Below are positions 1 through 14,936 of a stretch of DNA of 64,000 nt, in pieces. Where the stretch lies: the NCBI GenBank assembly GCA_033239005.1, contig BSQZ01000053.1:3853501-3917500 (forward strand). Direction: 5' to 3'. Source of the stretch: Lamellibrachia satsuma (taxonomy: Eukaryota; Annelida; Polychaeta; Sabellida; Siboglinidae). Each line of letters starts with the position of its first letter. Within the stretch, counting starts at the first letter, position 1. The position numbers were made by a program, and so were the translations under genes. The notes below the pieces were generated by a model. The model was given only the letters and a program-made list of their open reading frames with translations. It searched no databases and was not told the origin of the DNA.

Positions 1-914
1 TCTTTCAAATAATGGCAGTATTTGTAGACCTCGTCATTTTGTCCATTCACATCACTCACTCCACCGACCACCAGGAGGCGTCGTTTCACATTGAAATTGG
101 AGCGTGCCACCATGCGGCAACTGCTGACCTCGTGTCGCAGAGTAGCCTCAATGTGGAACTGTTCTGCTTCGAGTACATATTCCCGGCAATCCGGCGTCAA
201 CACGTCGCACGCTTTGACCACTTGATGCAGGTAGTCGATCGTGCAATAAGGCAGGCGGACATGTTCAAGTATCTTCCTCAAAGACGTTTTTCTGTTAGCC
301 AAATCGTGCCTAATCCAAAGGAGAACTGACTCAAACACGATGTTTTCATCTTCTACATTGATACCATCATCACTGAGATAGTCGATGAGTTCTTGGCATG
401 ACAGCTCCTTGAACTCTGAAGCAGACACGACGGATTTAAAGCGTTGAAGCATCACTCGCCAAGCTCCTCCCTGCAGTTGTTCGAGTCGATGCAACGAGGC
501 AAATTTGTAGAAACCGATACAGTTGGCTGCCTCGACCCGCTTCAACATAAACTTCTCGCAGGCCGCCTTGAGGTCGTCCAACTCGAAGAGGTCACTCGCC
601 TCCATTAACCTCTGGACGTTGTCGACGGTTAACTCGATTTCAGCCGAGTAGAAATAGTCAACGACACCTGCGAGCGTCGCCGAGTCTACCTTAAGGGCGA
701 CTATGCCCGATGCGCACTCTCGCATGCCGGACGTGAACATTGCGTTGAAGTACGGACTAGCAGCAGCCAGCACATTCTTGTGACATGGGATATGGATATC
801 ATAAGACTCCAACTCGACGTCAGTGAACTGTTCGTTCTGTCGCTGCGTCAGCATTTGTTTAAGGAAATCACCCGGGTAGGCATCGTTGACGTAACGTTCG
901 ACGCTGCCAGTCAT
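1..914 (-). CDS. BTB-BACK-Kelch protein, copy A (5' part; 3' end outside window)
   Basis: The minus-strand frame is open from an ATG at 914 to the window edge, about 304 codons. By family it should be a KLHL-type substrate adaptor for a CUL3 ubiquitin ligase: BTB binds cullin and Kelch binds substrate. Visible parts are the BTB core from about residue 30 (FTDVELES, then HKNVLAAASPYFNAMF), a BACK domain from about residue 135 (CEKFML, SLHRLEQL), and the start of the Kelch domain (RRLLVVGG) just before the edge. It is closely similar to copies B, C and D in this window and in the same orientation, so this is a tandem family without introns in the coding part. No stop or frameshift is seen in the visible part. 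The upstream flank is interrupted at 1132 by a TTAA insertion that may have displaced upstream sequence. Whether the Kelch part is intact cannot be seen. Confidence 0.85.
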   Translation of the reverse strand, partial: MTGSVERYVNDAYPGDFLKQMLTQRQNEQFTDVELESYDIHIPCHKNVLAAASPYFNAMFTSGMRECASGIVALKVDSATLAGVVDYFYSAEIELTVDNVQRLMEASDLFELDDLKAACEKFMLKRVEAANCIGFYKFASLHRLEQLQGGAWRVMLQRFKSVVSASEFKELSCQELIDYLSDDGINVEDENIVFESVLLWIRHDLANRKTSLRKILEHVRLPYCTIDYLHQVVKACDVLTPDCREYVLEAEQFHIEATLRHEVSSCRMVARSNFNVKRRLLVVGGVSDVNGQNDEVYKYCHYLK

Positions 915-1370
915 AACGGACGCTACTAAAGACGAGGATATGTACAGCTGTATTGCAATTAAATGCACCTTCCTGTCCCTTCAGAGAAGTTAATTGTGAT
1001 ATATTACTTCTTGGTTGAAACCCAAGGCAGCTATCAGCGCAAGACATATCAGTGTGGCTTGAACGTGGAGTGATTAAGTGCTCAGAGTGGGCAAGCATAT
1101 GGGCAAGATTACGAAACGAACTCATTTAGACTTAAAGGGGGGGTGAAGCATTCGAACAACCATAGCCCAAACATAATAACATACCATTTACAGTATATAT
1201 CACCCTTATATGATGGGCGCAACGCCACGGTAATTTTGTAATATCCTTTTAAACTTTGCCATTATCTTCGCTGGGCGGCGCCATATTGCTCAGCGGCAGA
1301 GTGGTTTGAGTACGAGCTCCTGGCACGGCGTTCACACAGTAAAAACCTCTCGGAAAAACGGCCGAAACGC

Positions 1371-1743
1371 ATGGAAAATCGAATAAAAAGAAAACTGGTG
1401 TACACTGGATGGCTCCTGGATATATCAACTAGTACTACAAATGCAAGGAAAAAACTTTTGATCGACTTCCGAGGAAGAATTTGCAGCGGAAAAGGTGGTT
1501 GCAAATGCGGAAATTGCCGTGTCCGCCAGCCGCAGGCACTGCGAGTGACCACTTTTCCGACAAAAGACTGTGATGAGCATGGACAGACGGAGAGCATCAA
1601 GATGTCATTCTTGGTCAAAGACACCGTTCCATCTTAGATTTTTTTTCCGCATATGACCATGCATCTACAGACTATTCTGCGACAAGGAAACGTCAGATAT
1701 CAAAGGGCAGAGCGATGCGCAGGAAGCGACGAGCCGAAACCAG
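1371..1743 (+). other. possible exon fragments inside the TTAA element
   Basis: An 88-codon frame starts with ATG at 1371 and contains a Cys cluster, CSGKGGCKCGNCR, that resembles zinc-binding motifs seen in transposon-linked proteins. A second piece at 1671-1743 is preceded by an acceptor-like CATCTACAG and followed by a donor-like GTTAGT, and it encodes a strongly basic peptide (TRKRQISKGRAMRRKRR). They could be exons of the element's own protein. No continuous model could be built and I do not claim a function. Confidence 0.2.
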
Positions 1744-4270
<2,527 letters not shown>

Positions 4271-4282
4271 CAAGTCCAGGTC

Positions 4283-5309
4283 ATTTGCCCCCCTCCCGGA
4301 CATGTGTCCCTTTGTCACTTGCCCCCCCAGACATTAGCCCCTTGCCTTATTAAAAATCTGGACATTTGCCCCCTGTCCGTAGCCTCTGGATTATTTGTAA
4401 GTTTTTTAAGAAATGTTTTTTTAACTTATTTTTATTTCTGAACATGAATTCAAGATATATATATTACCCTAATTGCAATTAATGTTCTTTGTGCCAGATC
4501 AGCCAAGTAAATTACTTTATATAGTTGGAGGTGATCCTGTAATCAAAGGATTATCTTTATTGCAATTGTGGAAGAAGCCAGTGACATTAGGACCTGGACA
4601 TGTTAGGACAATTGAGGATATTTGAAAGAAACCATCTCAACAAGGTTTCTTTTGAATCGCATTTACCATGGAGAGTTGGAGTGACTCCATTTTCCTATAA
4701 AACTGGATGCACAAGCCAGAGTTGTCAGAATTCACTTATAACTTCACCATGGAAATTACTACTAGCATCTGAGGAGGTCAGAAGCTATGTTTTGAGTGTC
4801 ATTCCTACACCAAGAAGGGGGACCAACAAGATTACTCTTCAATGGGAGTGAAGCCAGCGTCGATCCTGATCATGCAAGGGTGCTGTGGTCACTGATCTGA
4901 TCTCCAGATCCAGAATGCGATCAACAAGACTGCCTGCAACCATGATGGTGACATGGCACCGATAGAAGCTGCCAAGGTCGGTGAGGACCTGAAAACTAAG
5001 GCAGCTAATACCAGGGGCACTCCAAACCAGCTGATCTCTGACTCGTTACTGTCCACCACTGTTTGTGGAAGCATCACCCCAAGAACCCATCTTCCACCAC
5101 TGATCTGACTATCAATGATACCTGGAAGACAACTGGTGACAAGAACATCTCATACACACTCCAGGGGATAGGCCATTGCATTAGGCTAAAGTGACTTTGA
5201 CTTGTCATTGAATGTTATGTTATTGTAGCAATAATGATAAAACTGCAAACTGATTTTCACTTGTCAACTATCATAGAAAAAAGGGGCAGATGTCCGGGGG
5301 GGAGCAAAT
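4283..5309. repeat. C/G-rich inverted repeat pair bounding a 1-kb segment
   Basis: The left arm at 4283-4313 (ATTTGCCCCCCTCCCGGACA and following) is matched by the reverse complement of 5279-5309 (ATTTGCTCCCCCCCGGACAT and following). Further CATTTGCCCCC-like words follow the left arm up to 4380. The inside holds short open frames (for example 4600-4851) that I do not recognise. It could be a non-autonomous DNA transposon. No TSD was found. Confidence 0.4.
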
Positions 5310-5547
5310 ATGCTAGGAGATTTATATCGCTATCAGTGGTGGTATCATAAATTTACTGGAAAGTTTGAGTCTTCAACATCCTAATCTCCAACATGTATTC
5401 TCCATGGGGACATTTTTAATTACTACAAAGGGCAAACCCTACAGCCACATGTAACAGCATTGTACAGATGACCAGTGACATGTTTATTATGGGAAACTTG
5501 TGGGCTGAACATTAGGCTTGGATAAACAAGGGGCTGCATTCAAGTGG

Positions 5548-6704
5548 GGTAGGCTTCCTAAAAGCAAGGTCATGTCTAACCAATTTCTTATGTTTTCTAG
5601 AAGAAATTACAAAGTGGGTAGATGACGGGTCACCAGTTGTCTACTTAGATTTTCAGAAAGCTTTCGATAAAGTGCCACATCAAAGATTGTTACTTAAACT
5701 AAAAGCCCATGGTATAGGCAATTATGTAATCAACTGGATAGAAAAGTGGCTTACACACAGAAGACAGAGAGTAATAGTAGATGGTGAGATTTCAAACTGG
5801 AAATCTGTTTTGAGAGGGGTACCACAGGGATCAGTATTAGGCCCTATACTGTTTTTAATATATATATAAATGATTTGGAGGATGACATATCTAGCAAAGT
5901 ACTCAAATTTGCAGATGACACAAAAGTATTCAGAAAGGTTACTAATGATACAGATAAACAAAGTTTACAGGATGATCTAGAAAAAATTGTTAAATGGTCA
6001 GAAAAATGGCAAATGTTATTCAATTTTGGGAAGTGTAAATGTATACACATAGGACATGGAAATATGGACGAGGAATATAAAATGAGGGATGCTGTACTAG
6101 GTAGAACCACACAAGAAAAGGATTTAGGAGTAACATTTAATGCTGACATGAAAGTTTCAGAGCAATGTGGGATTGCTGCTTCGAAAGGAAATCAATTTCT
6201 AGGGCTAATTAGGAGAACTATCACGTATAAGGAGAAACATCTAATTGTACTCCTGTACAAAGCAATAGTTAGACCACATTTGGAATATTGTATTCAAGCA
6301 TGAAGGCCATATCGTAAAAAAAGACAGATAAGCTAGAAAGAATACAACGGAGAGCAACTAAAATGATTCCAGAATTAAGAGACCTTAGTTACGAAAGTCG
6401 CTTATTACAATGTGGTTTGACAACACTAGAGACCAGGAGACTAAGAGGAGACCAAATAGAAGTGTCTAAGATAGTAAACGATTATGAGGATGTTGATAGG
6501 AATATGTTCTTCAAACTTAAAGAAGGCAGTAGAACCAGAGGACACAAAGCAGCATTAGTTAAGGAGCAGTGTAGGTAGGACATGAGAAACTACTCTTTCT
6601 CACAGAGGGTGATAAATGAATGGAACAAACTGCCAAATGATTGTGTTAATGCTAGTAGTGTGAATATGTTTAAAAATAGAATTGACAGATATCTGATAAG
6701 GGCA
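5548..6704 (+). pseudogene. CR1-like non-LTR retrotransposon fragment, RT domain (dead)
   Basis: This is a 5'-truncated copy beginning at GFLKARSC. It carries YLDFQKAFDKVPHQ, GVPQGSVLGPILF and the catalytic FADDTKVF block, then the C-terminal conserved stretch (GLTTLETRRLRGDQIEV, SFSQRVINEWNKLPND). At least three in-frame stops (near 5866, 6301 and 6576) and a frameshift make it a pseudogene. It is the same family as the minus-strand copies at 27.8-29.5, 37.1-37.7 and 55.0-55.3 kb. Unlike those it lacks the AACAAGATTT 3' tail, because its end is cut at about 6704. Confidence 0.88.
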
Positions 6705-6889
6705 TATCTCTTTTTGATGCAAATGCTTGATTATATTGTTCTTGGTCACAATGTTTCAATACCAGAGTAGACAGTGTCTATGCTGTAATGTTGACAACTT
6801 CCTGGCTGTTACCAGATTCAGGGTGACATGCTAATAGCAGACAAATATGATTTAAAAAGTAATATAAATAAATATAAGGGTAAATATTA

Positions 6890-7050
6890 ACAGTATCAAG
6901 TCAATAATTCCAACAAAATCAATTCCAATTCCCAAAAAATAAATTTTTGAAAAAAAAAATTCCAATTAAAAAAAAAAATTAAGTCAATTCCAATTCCAGA
7001 ACTGGAATTGAGGGCCAGTTCCAATTCCGGAATGGAATTGACCACATGTC
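6890..7050. repeat. GGAATTG/CAATTCC-rich low-complexity tract
   Basis: Repeated CAATTCC and GGAATTG words mixed with A-runs. The same words occur at 2735-2825, 30090-30190, 38780-38890, 39840-39910 and 40160-40200, usually near edges of insertions. Confidence 0.6.
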
Positions 7051-7198
7051 TGAAGTATATTCATGACAATATCTTGTCTCTGTGTACTACAGCAACAGTC
7101 ATGAACAGTATAATTGAATTGAAACAAGCTTATGTCTGTGGGGCTTTTGTCCATGCACCATACTATCTAGCAGATGCTTTCAGTATAATACCTAATAA

Positions 7199-7224
7199 TT
7201 ATATATATACATATATACATATAT

Positions 7225-7309
<85 letters not shown>
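7199..7309. repeat. (AT)n microsatellite
   Basis: An AT dinucleotide run with a few AC interruptions at its left side, inside the TTAA element. Confidence 0.95.
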
Positions 7310-7310
<1 letters not shown>

Positions 7311-7879
7311 GTGTGGGCAGGTATGTGTGTGTGCGTGCAACATTTATAAGATAAAGATGTCACAAACATAGATCTGCATTTGGTCCAATAACAATATTCA
7401 TGCATTATGTTATCTAACTCGAGTGTCAGATATAAAATAAGGAACCCCATAGAAAGTGAACCTATGGGTCCATATTTTGTTATGGAATTTGGACCCCTTA
7501 TAGAATTTTGACCTCCCTGGCCCATTGAAAACAGTGGAATGTTGATTAGATAATATAATGCACATTTGAGCTAAGATGCTACAATTTTGGTTACATGCGT
7601 TTGGTTATGTTACCAGTGGCATTCATCAAACTGACCAAACAGATTCATTAAAAACATTAAGAGATCAGTGAAAGACCCATTGGTTGAATTAACATGGCTC
7701 CATAGGGAAAATGCTTTTCCCTGTGGTTGATTACTTTATACATTCTATATGACACTGGCACTCTTACATTCTAAAAATATTATATACAAGGGAAAGTTTC
7801 TCACATTGTGATTCACTTTTATTATGCAAAAGATGAATTTTGTAAAATTTTCAAGTCACCGTATGTGTAATCTTTTCAG

Positions 7880-8330
7880 ATGAAGGATTCACCATTGGTT
7901 CGTACAAGTACAGATACTAGTTTTGAAGCATCCAGCGCTACGGGTGATGCCGTCAATCTTTACATTACGGATGTCACCTTTAGTGCCATCACTGCTACTA
8001 CTGCTGTGGCACCACATACAACTGATGCTGAAATGCAAATCGATCCGGTAATGATATTTCAAGTGCGACACTTCGCGAATACTGCTGTAGTCACGGATGA
8101 CATTATTGCACCAATGAACTACTCCTATGTGAAGCTTCCATCAGATTCAGTGAGAACAAAGACATTGGTGCAGATGATGCACACTATGTGATAACAGCGA
8201 CATAACCGAGGGTGACTCAAGCAGCTCCGACACCTATGAGAAAGAGAAGAAGTTTGTCATTCGTGAGAAAAACTTATGTCACTTTTCTGCACCTGCCACA
8301 CACCAAACAGCCATAAACTGTGACACAGGT
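7880..8330 (+). pseudogene. decayed transposase-like coding fragment
   Basis: An ATG frame at 7880 follows a splice-acceptor-like CTTTTCAG. Protein-like text continues across frameshifts: SENKDIGADDAHYV near 8148-8190, then an acidic serine-rich linker (TEGDSSSSDTYEKEKK) near 8200-8260, then FVIREKNLCHF and a segment with spaced Cys. An acidic linker followed by such a block is seen in THAP/Kolobok-type transposases in other animals. That is from my memory of the family and is not proven here. Stops and at least two frameshifts show it is dead. It may be the remains of the enclosing element's own gene. Confidence 0.35.
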
Positions 8331-8429
8331 TGTACTCATGTCTGATCTATCAGCCAAGGTCTTTCGGATACTGGGGTGTCTGTCAGAGGAAAGGGTGCTG
8401 ATTTCTACCCCTGGATAAGTGAAAGGTGA

Positions 8430-8900
8430 ATTGAATATGTTAGGTGTATGTGTACTATCAGTCAGAATAAGTAGTGTATTGGTGTATATTTAGTGCCAGT
8501 AGTTTATTGGAACAGATGGTTGGTGTGCAAGTACTATCAGTCAGAACAAGTAGTGTATTGATACATATGATTGGTGTACATTTACTGTCAGTACAAGTAG
8601 TGTAGTTGGTAGAGAATGAGACGCTTGGTTTACATTTGCTGTTGGTAGGAACAAGTAGTAGATTCAGTCAGAACAAGTAGTATATTGGATACACGATTGG
8701 TGTACATTTACTGTCAGAAGACGTAGTGAAATGGTGCAGATTCCAGAATGAGATCATTGGTGTACATTTACTGTTGGTAGGAACAAGTAGTGTATTGGTA
8801 TGCATGATTGGTGTACGTTTACTGTCAGTCAGAACAAGTAATATTGTTACACATGATTGGTGTACATTTACTGTCCAATCAAAACAAGTAGTCTATTGCC
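8430..8900. repeat. degenerate minisatellite, about 50-65 bp unit
   Basis: Roughly eight imperfect copies of a unit with the core TGGTGTACATTTACTGTCAG, followed by AGAACAAGTAGTGTATTGG. Unit length varies between copies. Confidence 0.8.
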
Positions 8901-8999
8901 ATTGGTACAGATGATGATGGTGAAACAGTTAAATGCCTTGGCTTTATAAAGATTAATTATTTCCTAAGCTAAACTACCAGTATATTTGATATGTTGTGG

Positions 9000-10020
9000 C
9001 ATAATAATGATGTGTGTAACTGTGATATCCATGTTCCAGGTTGTATTTCCCTGTGGTAGAAGTCACTGTTTTTAGTCAATGGTTTCAGTTGTTCTAGTTA
9101 GCCTTATTTCTTTGGTAATTGTTTTTCTATGTGAATAAACTGTTGGTATATTTTATGTTGGTCTCAATATAAATGAAATTGTGTGTGCAAGATGCTGCAG
9201 GTAACATTTTTGTTGACAGAAGTGGGATATGGATAAGGAGGCATTCACATCATTCAGTTATTAATATCTTAGTGGGAATTTTTTTAGTTTTCCAGGTTGT
9301 TTTTCGACCTGCTGCATACTGTGGGTGCCTCACAATTTGTCTATATCAGACTGTCAGTACACTCGCCTGTGTCAGGTCAATCTCCATAGCTAAACTTTCC
9401 ATCAATTCAATTCGGTTCAGAATAGACATCACAGATCCTTCCCACATTGCAGGATGGGATTACTTGTCTTGCCTTTCCTGAGCCTGAAATATAATTTGTC
9501 AGGGTTAGTTGATAGCACTAATTCCATAATTACCATAATAGTTGCAAAACTGTGAACATTAAATACTGTCAGTAGTTAATTATTGTTATTTAAATGATTA
9601 CATTGTACCAAACAACAAGGTGTTGTGGTGTGCTATAAAGAGAGGGGTGATTACAAGTACGAATATTAATGTAATCATGATTACAGTAATTATTGCAATC
9701 ACAATTACTAATGTAGTCATGATTACAATCATTATTACAATCACAATTATGGTAACATCTAAGAATATATATATATTCACATAATGAATTAAATAAACCC
9801 TCATGTTATTATTGTCATCAATGTTATTCAACACAAAATCAAACACAATATTAAAATACAGTCACGGTACACTTCATTAGATTAGATACAAAATAAAGAG
9901 AAGAGCCTGCTTGCATTGCCATTGTAGTTCGGACCTCGCCCTCGGGCTAGGTAAAAGAAATATGCAGAAAAAATATGATTATTAAAATGGCAACGATTCG
10001 ATAACAATTGAATTACTGAC
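9000..10020. other. AT-rich non-coding stretch
   Basis: No convincing gene. A GATTACAAT/ATCACAATTA repeat cluster lies at about 9650-9760. Confidence 0.4.
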
Positions 10021-10262
10021 CTGCTAGCTATAGGGCGAATCAATGAGTCGGCACGCAAATCATGCAATGACAGCAGGCCAACATCTAGCACCGCTCTGTT
10101 TGTGCATATCAGTACAAAATCATCGACATCGTCTTCGCCTTCGTACGGTGATGGAAGCACCAACGCGGTCGGGCACACGGTGCTGCATAGCCATAGCCTA
10201 GCCCTAGGCATGGTAGCTTCCTCGGCGCAGCATGATGACTCAACGTAAACGTGCGCAGACAT
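10021..10262 (-). CDS. possible first coding exon inside the TTAA element
   Basis: ATG at 10262 opens a frame of about 80 codons ending at a donor-like AGCAG/GTCAGT at 10020. The peptide has an acidic stretch (YEGEDDVDDFVLI) and leucine-rich text after it. The surrounding 300 bp are richer in C, G and CpG than the neighbourhood, which could indicate a promoter. I do not recognise the protein and found no next exon, so this is tentative. Confidence 0.22.
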
Positions 10263-11046
10263 CGGGACGTAATTTCCACAGGTTCACCACATCACATTAC
10301 CTAGTCAGGAATCGTTGACAGTCAAAGCGCTGTTGTAATTTTTCCTGAATCCAACGTCAACAAAGGCGAAGCCGACCTGGAGTCTGGAGCGTGACTCGCA
10401 CACTCGGTGACACTGTACGACTGTCAACCGTTGTTTCCGTGTGGCCTGTAGAACTAGACTCTTCGTCTGTGGTTTCCATTTCTCCAAAGATAGACTAAAC
10501 TATTACGGAAGTTCAGTAAACCACTAATCGCTAGTAGCAGATCTGGTAAAACTGTCACAAGCGACGCATCCATCTTGTCAACAAGTAAAAAATAGTTCCG
10601 GTATTCCGTTATCGCATATTCTCGTTGGTTAGCGTCTCGTGTGTTCGAGAAGTGTGGCGTTTTCGACGATTTTTTGCGTGTTCTGTTGTAATTTCTTTAA
10701 CTTTTTTTATTTGGAACGAACAAAAACGCTATTTTGTTGACGTGTGTAAACACTTGTATATATAACAGAGACCCATATCTTTTTTTTCGCTCCAGAATGC
10801 CTATTTACGAAAGAAATCGCAAAAAATCGAAAATTTACATTGATTAGATATACGCGACTCAAACCACTCGTTTCGACAACAAGATGGCGATACGCAGTGA
10901 TGTATTTTGTCAATTTTTGTCTCGAACAAAATCAGTTTTTCAGTTTATCTCACACATTAGCAGGTATCTGTCACCATTAATGCATAGTTAGATAATATAT
11001 ATTTAAATATACGGCACAACACAAAATTGCTTCAGTTCCCCTTTAA

Positions 11047-12080
11047 CCATGTGCGTAAATTTGGTTGGATAATAAGCTCCGTCTAGTGGCGACGTGTAGT
11101 GAGTGACACAATCATTACAGAGAGTACGCCGAAGACTGGTATACTCCACTACGTGGCGCTACTGCTAACTAGTATCGCCGTAAGGGACTTTACCGACAAC
11201 AGAAACAAAGTAACGGGGACGAACCACCTAATATAAGTATCAGACGGAACACCACCAAGGACAATGCGTTTTTGCGATTCATTTCTCATCGCACCTGAAT
11301 GCTCTAACGACTACTTTGGCGAAGAAATGCTAGGAGACAAAATGCCTTCTAGATAGTACCCTTTACTACTTCCTGGTTGAGAACGTTGACCAGTAATGTA
11401 GCAAGCTTTCACTTCGTCTTACTGGGTCGCCACCAGCGTGAATTGAAACCTACCACCAACAACGTCTCCTTTAAACTGATGTCACTGTATGTGTTATATT
11501 GTTGACTAATTTATACTTACCCATGATCGTGGTTATGTTCGGCTGCAGTGGGTCGGTGACGTTGTCAACGTTGGACAGATTAGTTCATGCAGTGGCGCCA
11601 CGTAGCGTGTAACACATTTGACACGCCTGACTGGCTTGCAGTCATTTCGGCCGCGTGACAACTTCGGCTGCGTCCATGACTATATTTCGGTTGCCAGTAC
11701 AGCTGTAGCAATAACCGATGTTGTAACTTTGGTCGCAGCATTGCTGTTTTGTCTTAGTGGTATCCCGAGTTGTATTACTGTGAAAAACGAACCATTTGAT
11801 ATTATGTACTTGATTAATCATCCTACAACACCGAATGCATTGTAAACATGTAAGCACATAAACACGTGTCCTTTCTGACAGGTGCCCTGCACGTTCACTA
11901 TGGATAATAATACAGTTGTCGTTTCTCGATAAATCAACATATTTACTACGATTGGGTCGCTGTTAGTTTGTTTCATCATTATTGATAATGCTTCCAGTTG
12001 TATAACTGGTGGCGACGTGTCGTGTAAAGTACTACACCAAACACGCATGCATGCTGAAATGATGGTTCACAAGCAGAAGG
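11047..12080. repeat. duplicated Kelch-unit upstream flank (copy A)
   Basis: Closely similar, in the same order, to 23395-24410 (unit B) and in part to 36430-37050 plus 37740-37800 (unit C). Shared landmarks include GTCTAGTGGCGACGT, CTGACTGGCTTGCAGTCATT and TTTGGTCGCAGCATT. A 65-75 codon frame is shared by A and B but changes length, so I do not call it a gene. The flank ends near 12080, where A and B stop matching. Confidence 0.85.
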
Positions 12081-12104
12081 TTAGGGTTTGGGTTAAGATT
12101 TAGG

Positions 12105-12300
12105 GTCTGATGATAAAACACGAGGCTCTTTTAGGAATCCGGTGTAATTGGCTTTATCTTGAGGCGGGCCACAGTGAAGCCCCCTGTGACGGTGTTCGAG
12201 GTGCGCAAACAGGGCAGCCGACGAGACAATACAGAGAGGTGTTGCGTGAATACGGACTGCACAGGAATTGTTTCGACTGTAGATTAATTCTTTCGGTCAC
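12105..12300 (+). pseudogene. fragment of a transposon-associated unnamed protein (C-terminal part)
   Basis: The translation HEALLGIRCNWLYLEAGH, then APCDGVRGA, matches the end of the copy at 12745-13735 (HEALFGVRGDWLYFEAGHGK). The Gly-His-Gly-Lys-Gly-Pro-Cys type motif is altered here to GHSEAP. Only the C-terminal piece is present. Confidence 0.5.
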
Positions 12301-12744
12301 GTGATGGCAGCAAAGGCAGAAATTGACGCATCGCATACATTAAACATCTGTCGTATTATGACCGCACAGAGTGTCACGGTCAAGGAGCCACCAGTCTTCA
12401 ATCAATATGTAGTTCCAAACATTCAGTAGTTTGTTTCCAGCAACAACAGCAAAATACGAATTACATTGCTATAAAATAAAATACAACACCATTTGTAACA
12501 CGTAAAATTAACATAGAAATAAATAAGCGAATGTTGGAAAGGGGCAAAGAGACGTGCGATACTCATATGAGGCTCATCCCCAATCTGAAGTTATTATAGA
12601 GAAAACAATTTAAAAAAAATTAATTGCAATAACTAATGTACACACTGACTACAACATATGCTATTTTATTTGCAATGATTTTAATTCTTGTTGGAGGTAT
12701 CGTGAATACGTGACTACGTGAATACGTATCTACGGATAGATAAC

Positions 12745-13735
12745 GCAACATGCATGCCATGAAAAAGGACGATGTAACGGTGGGCCGCAAGAAACGACGT
12801 ATGTACGTACAGAAGAACTACCGACATAACATCTACGCAAAATTCAAGTTGGAACACTCAACAAATACAACTAAATTGGCTTTATTATGCAGGTCAAGAT
12901 CCAAGAACATCAGGCTGGTCCGATTTGCAGAACGACTTGTGTGCCTCTGCCTCAAGCACCAGAAATTTCTGCTTAAACTCCGTTCTCTTTAGACGGCACT
13001 TCCACCTTCTCAAACGATCATTCATTGAGCAGTGCTGTTCGGCAAACTGCTTGGAGATGTTGGAAACTCTTGATTCTAGTCGAACGATTGCTTTCGAAGA
13101 ATGGCGTCGGATGGAGGTCGAGCCCGGATGTAAGAAAATAAGGTGTTTGACAGAGGAAGCTAACACGGCCTAATTAAAGGCAAAGTTCATGAGGGAACAG
13201 CCAGTATCTGTTAAATACAAGTCCATTGTAAAGAGTATGACCAAGCGCTGGAGTTAAAGTCAAACCTGAAGAGAGAGTCATGCACCATCCAAATCGACTG
13301 TTCTGAAAACTACACTTGTTAAGAGTACAAGGAGATTCAGTCAGCCTACTTCAACAAATCGTCCATCACGCTCGGTAGTACATCTTTAGAATGGCGAGGA
13401 CGTCCTGGTGCACAAATCCTTCATAGTGGTAGTCGATGTCAAATCACAAGGTATTAACCCCTCCCCACAGCTAAAGGTTTGTTTCCCCATATCCTTCATA
13501 TTCACTACCTCATCGACACACCCACTTCGCAGTGTCGAAATTCCCACGTAATGTCCATGATAGTAAACCATGAGGCTCTATTTGGAGTCCGGGGTGACTG
13601 GCTTTACTTTGAGGCGGGCCACGGTAAAGGCCCCTGTGGCGGCGTTTTGGGTGCGGCAAAGAGGCGAACCGATGAGGCAATAAAGAGATGTGTCGCATCA
13701 ATATAAACTGCACAGGACTTCTTCGACTGGGGTAA
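12745..13735 (+). pseudogene. decayed copy of a transposon-associated unnamed protein
   Basis: An N-terminal piece (KKDDVTVGRKKRRMYVQKNY, then RPKxIRLVRFAERLVCLCLKHQ-like text near 12895-12985) is followed by a stop at 12991. The middle part is in other frames and contains IQIDCSENYTC and EIQSAYFNKSSITL near 13295-13370. The C-terminal part is LFPHILHIHYLIDTPTSQ then YFEAGHGKGPCGGVLG (13475-13650). I recall this order (CLC-x-HQN, DFxENYxC, then a GHGKG(P/x)DGVGG motif) from large uncharacterised, apparently mobile gene families in cnidarians and molluscs. Function is unknown; a nuclease/transposase role is only inference. Several stops, frameshifts and internal deletions make it non-functional. 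Confidence 0.6.
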
Positions 13736-13944
13736 CGCACAAGTCACCGCAATAATAGTAATACTGTGTTTCATTTGATATAGCGCCAGATCCAATTTTA
13801 AATTGTTCGCGACGATTTATAAGACAAATAGTTATAAATTTCTAAATAAACATGCAATTTACAAATACATTACACAAGCTAGTTAGAAGAAGAATATAAA
13901 ATATATCTAGTGCAATAAAATATAATATAATAATCATTTATTAA

Positions 13945-13947
<3 letters not shown>

Positions 13948-13995
<48 letters not shown>
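13948..13995. repeat. (AT)n microsatellite
   Basis: Uninterrupted AT run in an AT-rich stretch. Confidence 0.95.
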
Positions 13996-13997
<2 letters not shown>

Positions 13998-14113
13998 TTA
14001 ATTATATGAACTAACATTAATAAAATACAGATAAGTACAGTAATTAAATATACTAAAATAGTGATCATAGTTAGAGCTCAATAGTGTTAAATTTATGTAG
14101 AAATTAGATTATG

Positions 14114-14738
<625 letters not shown>

Positions 14739-14936
14739 AGTAGTATGTAAGTCGTTTTCATACCCCCAATTGTGGGTCGATTTTTGTGGTAGCTAAAAAT
14801 AGACGGTAGCTAAAAATAGACATTGGTTAATTTTAATTTTCTAAAAATAGACATTGGTTAATTTTTATTTTTATTTAAAATTTTTAATTTAAATTTTTTT
14901 TTTATTTTAATTTTTTTTTTTTTTTTATTTCAATTT

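Noticed and set aside
11618..11845. 75-codon frame shared with 23965-24162
   Set aside because: It is conserved only because the flank is duplicated. Its end differs between copies (one-base changes shift the stop), and there is no protein-like pattern.
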